NCBI RefSeq assembly: GCF_000787815.1
Contig: NZ_BBPO01000058.1
Coordinates: forward strand, 1-42,716
DNA length: 42,716 nucleotides
From: Streptacidiphilus neutrinimicus
Lineage (GTDB): Bacteria > Actinomycetota > Actinomycetes > Streptomycetales > Streptomycetaceae
Direction: 5' to 3'
The notes under the pieces were generated by a model, which searched no databases, was not told the DNA's origin, and was given only the letters and a program-made list of their open reading frames with translations. Positions 38,699 through 42,716 of the stretch are shown one piece after another. The position numbers were made by a program, and so were the translations under genes. Numbering within the stretch: the first letter of the stretch is position 1; every line of letters starts with the position of its first letter.

Positions 38699-40588
38699 TT
38701 ACTTGGTGAAGTACCAGTCTTCGGGGTTGAGCATGAACTGCGTGGCAGCGGCGAAGGAGTCGGTCGAGCCGGACAGCTTCGGGCTCCAGGCGTAGACGCG
38801 GTCCTCGTTCGGCTGGAAGAGGCCCGGCAGGTCGGCGTCGACGGCCGTGATCTCGTTCTTCAGCGCGTTGGAGTCGGGCGACACCATCGAGTTGTTGATC
38901 AGCTTGTCGAGCGTCGGGTCCGAGAAGCCACCCTGGTTGTACGAGCCGCCCGTGTTGAACAGGTTGATCGTCGAGGGGTAGATGCTCTCGGTGAAGCCAC
39001 CGAAGTCGGCCATGCCCCAGTTGTTGTTGTTCTTCGGGGTGGAGACGACGGACTCGTTGGTGACGATGTTGTTGAAGGTGTCCGTCTTCAGCGTGACGTT
39101 GACACCGATCTGCTTCAGGTTGGCCGCGAACGCGGTCATCATCTGGCCGACCGACTTCGGGGTGCTGGTGTAGAACAGCGTGAAGTCGAGGTTCTGGCCC
39201 TTGGTGATGCCGGCGCCACACTGGTTGGCGGCGGTGCCCGGGCTGGTGCAGGTGGTCGTGCCGTTCGGGACGACGGTCCAGCCGTGCGAGGTCAGCAGCT
39301 GCTTGGCCGTGTCCACCGAGAACGGGAACGGGTTGGTCAGCGCGCTTTCCGGGGTGTACGGGGACTTGGGCGCGACACCCAGCGGGCCGTACGCCGGGGC
39401 GGCCAGGCCCTTGAAGACACCCTTGATCTCGGCGTCCTCGTCCTGCAGGTGGGCGAACGCCTGGCGGATGTAGAGCTGGGCGACAGCCTTGTCCCAACCG
39501 CCGGTGGTGTTCTTGAAGTTGAAGTACGAGAAGTTGAAGCCGAACGACGGGAGGCCGTAGACGTTGTAGCCGTTCGTCTTCAGCTTGCCCAGCTGCGGGT
39601 AGTTGTCGCTCTTGACGTAGCCGAAGTCGAGCTTGCCCGACTGCAGGTCGTTGAACTCGGCGGTCGGCGAGGTGTAGGCCAGCTCGTCGATCTCGGCGAT
39701 GTTCGGCTTGCCCTCACCGGTGTAGTTCTTGTTGGCCACGAAGTTGGCCGCACCGGTGGAGGTGTTGTACATGCTGATCTTGTACGGGCCGTCGACGACC
39801 TGCCACAGCGGGTTGGTCTGGTAGGTGTCGAGCTTCTTCGACGCCGCCGACAGGTAGTCGTAGATGGCCTTGGCGTTGGCCGGCTGGGTGTAGTCCAGCA
39901 TCGAGCCGTTGTCCGAGGACTTGGCCCAGGCGTGCGCCGGCATGGGCACGATCTGCGAGAACTCGGTGCCGAGCACCCAGTCGGGGTTCAGCACCTGGTT
40001 GAAGGTGAAGGTGACCGTCTGGTCGTCCGGCGCGGAGACGGCGGTGACGTTGTCCGGGAACTGACCGACGGTGTAGTTGCCCATGTTGGCCGGGCTTTCC
40101 TTCACCGCGGCCTTGTACTCGTAGTACCAGAACAGGACGTCCTTGGACGTGACCTTCTGGCCGTCGGACCAGGTGTACTTGCCGTTCAGCTTGATGGTGA
40201 ACGTCTTGCCGTCGGCCGAGACGGTCGGCTTGCCGTCCGTCATCGAGCGCGAGTAGTCCCAGTCCGGGGTCGAGCCCTTGGGGGACCAGAACAGGCTGCG
40301 CCAGCTCAGGTACTGGAACTGGTACTGGTCGTAGACCGAGGAGTTGGCAGCCGGCGTGAGCGGCATGATCCAGTTCGGCTGGGCGCCGATGTCCTCGGCG
40401 ATGTGGAGCGTGCCGCCCGGGACGACGTTCGAGGACGCAGCCGGGATGGTGCCGTACGAGTAGTCGGCGGCCGCGTTCGGCTTGGTGTTGTTGTTCGAGC
40501 CGCCACTGCTTCCACATGCGGACAGTGCCAGTGCGCCCGTGGCCACCAGGGCCGCCGCCTGCAGGACCCGAAGGTTCCTTCTGCTCAT
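38699..40588 (-). CDS. Peptide ABC transporter substrate-binding lipoprotein (minus operon)
   Basis: The 629-residue protein has a lipoprotein signal ending ALSAC (Cys25) and an Asn-rich linker (GGSNNNTKPN). A large SBP_bac_5 domain follows: PGGTLHIAEDIGAQPNWIMP, FTIKLNGKYTWSDGQKVTSK, DGPYKISMYNTSTGAANFVA, VAQLYIRQAFAHLQDEDAEI. It is about 80 residues longer than the binding protein of the plus operon and not closely similar, so the two systems probably prefer different ligands. GGGAGG lies 5 bases before the ATG. It is first in the minus operon and followed by a hairpin. Confidence 0.93.
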   Translation of the reverse strand: MSRRNLRVLQAAALVATGALALSACGSSGGSNNNTKPNAAADYSYGTIPAASSNVVPGGTLHIAEDIGAQPNWIMPLTPAANSSVYDQYQFQYLSWRSLFWSPKGSTPDWDYSRSMTDGKPTVSADGKTFTIKLNGKYTWSDGQKVTSKDVLFWYYEYKAAVKESPANMGNYTVGQFPDNVTAVSAPDDQTVTFTFNQVLNPDWVLGTEFSQIVPMPAHAWAKSSDNGSMLDYTQPANAKAIYDYLSAASKKLDTYQTNPLWQVVDGPYKISMYNTSTGAANFVANKNYTGEGKPNIAEIDELAYTSPTAEFNDLQSGKLDFGYVKSDNYPQLGKLKTNGYNVYGLPSFGFNFSYFNFKNTTGGWDKAVAQLYIRQAFAHLQDEDAEIKGVFKGLAAPAYGPLGVAPKSPYTPESALTNPFPFSVDTAKQLLTSHGWTVVPNGTTTCTSPGTAANQCGAGITKGQNLDFTLFYTSTPKSVGQMMTAFAANLKQIGVNVTLKTDTFNNIVTNESVVSTPKNNNNWGMADFGGFTESIYPSTINLFNTGGSYNQGGFSDPTLDKLINNSMVSPDSNALKNEITAVDADLPGLFQPNEDRVYAWSPKLSGSTDSFAAATQFMLNPEDWYFTK

Positions 40589-40766
40589 GTATCCCTCCCG
40601 GAGTCGGTCATTCGCGTCCGCTGCCGGTGGTCAGGAACACCGAACAACAACGCCGTAGCTGAGGCACATACTGATGGGCGAAGGAACCCGGTGTCGACAG
40701 CATACCGATCAAGGATTGATAACGCTCAAACGACGGGTAACGGCCATTCATTGTTTCAGCTATTAC

Positions 40767-40841
40767 TTGCCACCACTTGACGCGGTGGCAACATGCTCTG
40801 CTGAGAGGAGAGTTGGGTGCAAGTCTGTCCGATAATCGGAC
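40767..40841 (-). promoter_or_regulatory. Palindromes upstream of the minus ABC operon
   Basis: Two inverted repeats lie in the A/T-richer 520-base gap upstream of the binding-protein gene: TTGCCACC-N9-GGTGGCAA (40767-40791) and the perfect 15-base palindrome GTCCGATAATCGGAC (40827-40841). Either could be a regulator site. No confident -35/-10 pair was chosen. The rest of 40589-41030 shows nothing else. Confidence 0.4.
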
Positions 40842-41030
40842 GGTGATGCGGATGGAAAGGGCGATCCGGACACATCGGTCATTCAATGACTCACAAGACC
40901 TTTTCGGGCGGAACGCCGATCGCACCAGAAGTCAACCCTCCTATTGTGGGTAATCGAGCCGCAGGCGGGGGGAATTCGCCTCGCCGGCGGTAATTCCGAC
41001 AATGCGCTGGGAAATGTTTTGGAAACAGAA

Positions 41031-41063
41031 CGCCCCGGATGCGCAGTGTGCACATCCGGGGCG
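41031..41063 (-). terminator. Terminator of the PG_binding_4 gene
   Basis: CGCCCCGGATG / CATCCGGGGCG, perfect 11 bp with an 11-base loop. Read on the minus strand it is followed by TTCTGTTTCC, a T-rich tail rare in this genome. It is 45 bases after the stop of the gene at 41109. Confidence 0.85.
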
Positions 41064-41108
41064 GACGGTCGACGAACGGTCGTCGTCGGGGGCCTTCGGC
41101 CCGGGGGC

Positions 41109-42716
41109 TCAGATCGTCGTCGACGTCGCTCCGTCAGGGTTGCTGAGCAGGGAGACCAGCGCTGCGGCGACGACCTGGGCCGTGACGGGCCGGCCGTCCT
41201 TGGTGTGCGCGTTGTCGAAGGCCGGACCGTAAGCGGCCTTCAGCTTGGTCAGGTTGAAGACCGGCACGAAGGCGCCCGAGGAGTTCGGCTGCAGGGTCAG
41301 GGCCTGGCTGAAGGTGTTCTTACCGAAGAGTATCGACTGCCCGCCTGCCGTGACCTTGAACGGCTGCTTCATGGCCCAGGCGCCGATGGTGCGCGCCGCC
41401 TCGTCCGCGGCGGCCGAGGTGCCCTTGGGCTTCACCGTGGTGACCGCGAGGGTGACCACCGCGTCCGTGCCGCCGCTGGCCCGAGTCTTGAAAGCCTGCT
41501 CGACGAGCGGGATCGCGGCGTCGACGTCGAGGCCGCTGCCGCCCTTCGGCTGCGTCACCACGGCCTTGCCGGCGACGAAGTGGACGCTGGCCTCGGTGGA
41601 GCCGCTCGAGGCGGCGAGCTGCTGCAGCGCGGAGCGGAGCTTGTCCGGGTCGATGGTGACGACGGGGGCGACCGCCTTGCTCTGCCCGAGCAGGGACTCG
41701 ATCACGGTGACCGGGTTGTAGTCGTGGTGCGCCACGCTGTCGACCGTCGCTGTGGTGTCGATGGTCAGGCCGGCGACGGACGGGTTGAGCGTCGCGGTCC
41801 TGCCGCCGATGGACACGGTGATCGGGCGGGCGGACAGTGGACCGAGGGCGCTGTCCAGCGTGTTGAGCGCCTGGTCCCGGGTGTCGCCGCCGATCGCGTG
41901 GCCGAGCACCGTGGTGCCCTTGGGGACGTCCCCCTGGTTGAGCATCAGCCCGGCGCCGTAGGCGCCCGCGCCGGCCAGGACCAGCGCCCCGACCGCGTAG
42001 CCGGTGAGCTTGCGGGCCTTGCCGCCGCCGCGCTTGCCGCCGCCCGAGGACGGGGCAGTCGAGGCGCCGGTCCCCTTCCCACCTCCGGTGGGCTCCGGGC
42101 GCGGCTCGGCGCTGACGCCACCGGTCCCCCCGGCGAAGCCGTCGGCGATGGGCTGGGGCCGCGGGATGGGCGGCAGCGTCGCGGTCTGGCCGACGGCGTT
42201 CCCGGCACCGGCCTTGCCGCCCTTGGCACCGCCCTTGGCGCCCTGGCGAACCTGCTGACCCGCCTGGCCGCCTGCCTGAGGCTGGCCGCCCTTGGTGGTC
42301 CTCGGGGAGCGGCGCTGGCCGCCCGCCTCGCCCGGCTGGCCGGGCGTTCCCGGCGTCCCCGGCCGGCCGAACTGCTGGTCGGGGCCTCCCGGTGTCGGGG
42401 TGGCTATGGGCGCGCCGAAGGCCGTGTCGGCCAGGGTGGCCCCGGGCGGGAAGCCGCCCTGCGGGAATCCACCCTGCGGGGAGCCCGACTGGGGGCCTGG
42501 CGGGGGGAAGCCGCCCGGGGGGAAGCCCGTCTGCGGGAAGGCCCCCTGGGGTTCCGTCAGCGGATCTCCGAGCGAGGGGAACTGGAGCGTCGGCTGCGCG
42601 CCCGTGGTGGAACCCGGGGCCTCGGGCGCGCTCTGCCGGCGCGCGGCCCGGGCGCCCGGCACCGGGCGCGGCGGCAGGGTCGGACCGGGCGGGGTCTGCG
42701 GCGCCTGTCCCGGCGG
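41109..42716 (-). CDS. Membrane-anchored PG_binding_4 domain protein, 5' end beyond window
   Basis: At least 535 residues are visible; the frame is open to the window edge, so the start is missing. The N-terminal 200 or so residues are Pro/Gly/Gln-rich (repeats such as GGFPQGGFPPG and TPGTPGQPG) and basic near KARKLTGYAV, so presumably cytoplasmic. One transmembrane helix follows (TGYAVGALVLAGAGAYGAGL), then the extracellular part GDVPKGTTVLGHAIGGDTRD, with two PG_binding_4-like modules (ARPITVSIGGRTATLNPSVA and a later FKVTAGGQSILFGKNTFSQA region). Such modules often precede L,D-transpeptidase or VanW domains; neither follows here and the protein ends TSTTI. It probably interacts with the cell wall. 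Confidence 0.75.
   Translation of the reverse strand, partial: PPGQAPQTPPGPTLPPRPVPGARAARRQSAPEAPGSTTGAQPTLQFPSLGDPLTEPQGAFPQTGFPPGGFPPPGPQSGSPQGGFPQGGFPPGATLADTAFGAPIATPTPGGPDQQFGRPGTPGTPGQPGEAGGQRRSPRTTKGGQPQAGGQAGQQVRQGAKGGAKGGKAGAGNAVGQTATLPPIPRPQPIADGFAGGTGGVSAEPRPEPTGGGKGTGASTAPSSGGGKRGGGKARKLTGYAVGALVLAGAGAYGAGLMLNQGDVPKGTTVLGHAIGGDTRDQALNTLDSALGPLSARPITVSIGGRTATLNPSVAGLTIDTTATVDSVAHHDYNPVTVIESLLGQSKAVAPVVTIDPDKLRSALQQLAASSGSTEASVHFVAGKAVVTQPKGGSGLDVDAAIPLVEQAFKTRASGGTDAVVTLAVTTVKPKGTSAAADEAARTIGAWAMKQPFKVTAGGQSILFGKNTFSQALTLQPNSSGAFVPVFNLTKLKAAYGPAFDNAHTKDGRPVTAQVVAAALVSLLSNPDGATSTTI

Overview
The window is very GC-rich with strong G/C in third codon positions, frequent GTG and TTG starts, many stop/start overlaps and long GC hairpins between genes. 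The gene content (BldK-type peptide ABC systems, PAS/GAF/SpoIIE phosphatases, a mycobacterial-type Sdh1 complex, a HicB-like/DUF4097 pair) points to a filamentous actinomycete of the Streptomycetaceae (Streptomyces, Kitasatospora or Streptacidiphilus). It reads as a chromosomal segment: an eroded accessory left end (1 to about 4300) and a mostly conserved remainder.

Left end. An intact yefM-yoeB toxin-antitoxin pair (1061-1587) lies between diverged copies of a non-coding repeat (39-190 and 1681-1830) amid gene debris. Then come a small one-helix membrane protein (2179), a SEDS-family protein (FtsW/RodA, 2518) without a neighbouring penicillin-binding protein, and a broken second yoeB (3993-4141) that keeps the SRRI...CRYHY end of the toxin but has lost one base.

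4.3-16.3 kb. A DUF885 metallohydrolase-like protein faces an MMPL exporter. The exporter is divergent from a TetR regulator across a large double palindrome. Downstream are an RpiB/LacAB-family protein and a SPOR-like/Nudix fusion. Two large paralogous PAS-PAS-GAF-PP2C-HATPase proteins follow in tandem.

16.3-27.3 kb. An Sdh1-type succinate dehydrogenase operon on the minus strand (77-aa protein, sdhC, sdhA, sdhB) ends at a repeat-built terminator. Then come an orphan peptide-binding lipoprotein, a HicB-like ribbon-helix-helix protein with a probable leaderless promoter, a DUF4097 protein, a membrane/helical-repeat protein, and typA (bipA).

27.3-42.7 kb. Two complete peptide-type ABC importers converge on a small SAM methyltransferase gene. 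The plus-strand operon has the order SBP, DppB, DppC, DppD, DppF. The minus-strand operon has SBP, DppB, DppC and one 684-aa protein fusing both ATPases. Each operon has a strong hairpin between the binding-protein gene and the first permease gene, which would give more binding protein than transporter. The window ends inside a membrane-anchored PG_binding_4 protein with a long Pro/Gly-rich N-terminus.

No rRNA, tRNA, CRISPR array, intact insertion sequence or biosynthetic cluster was seen. Family assignments come from reading motifs in the translations; no database search was run.
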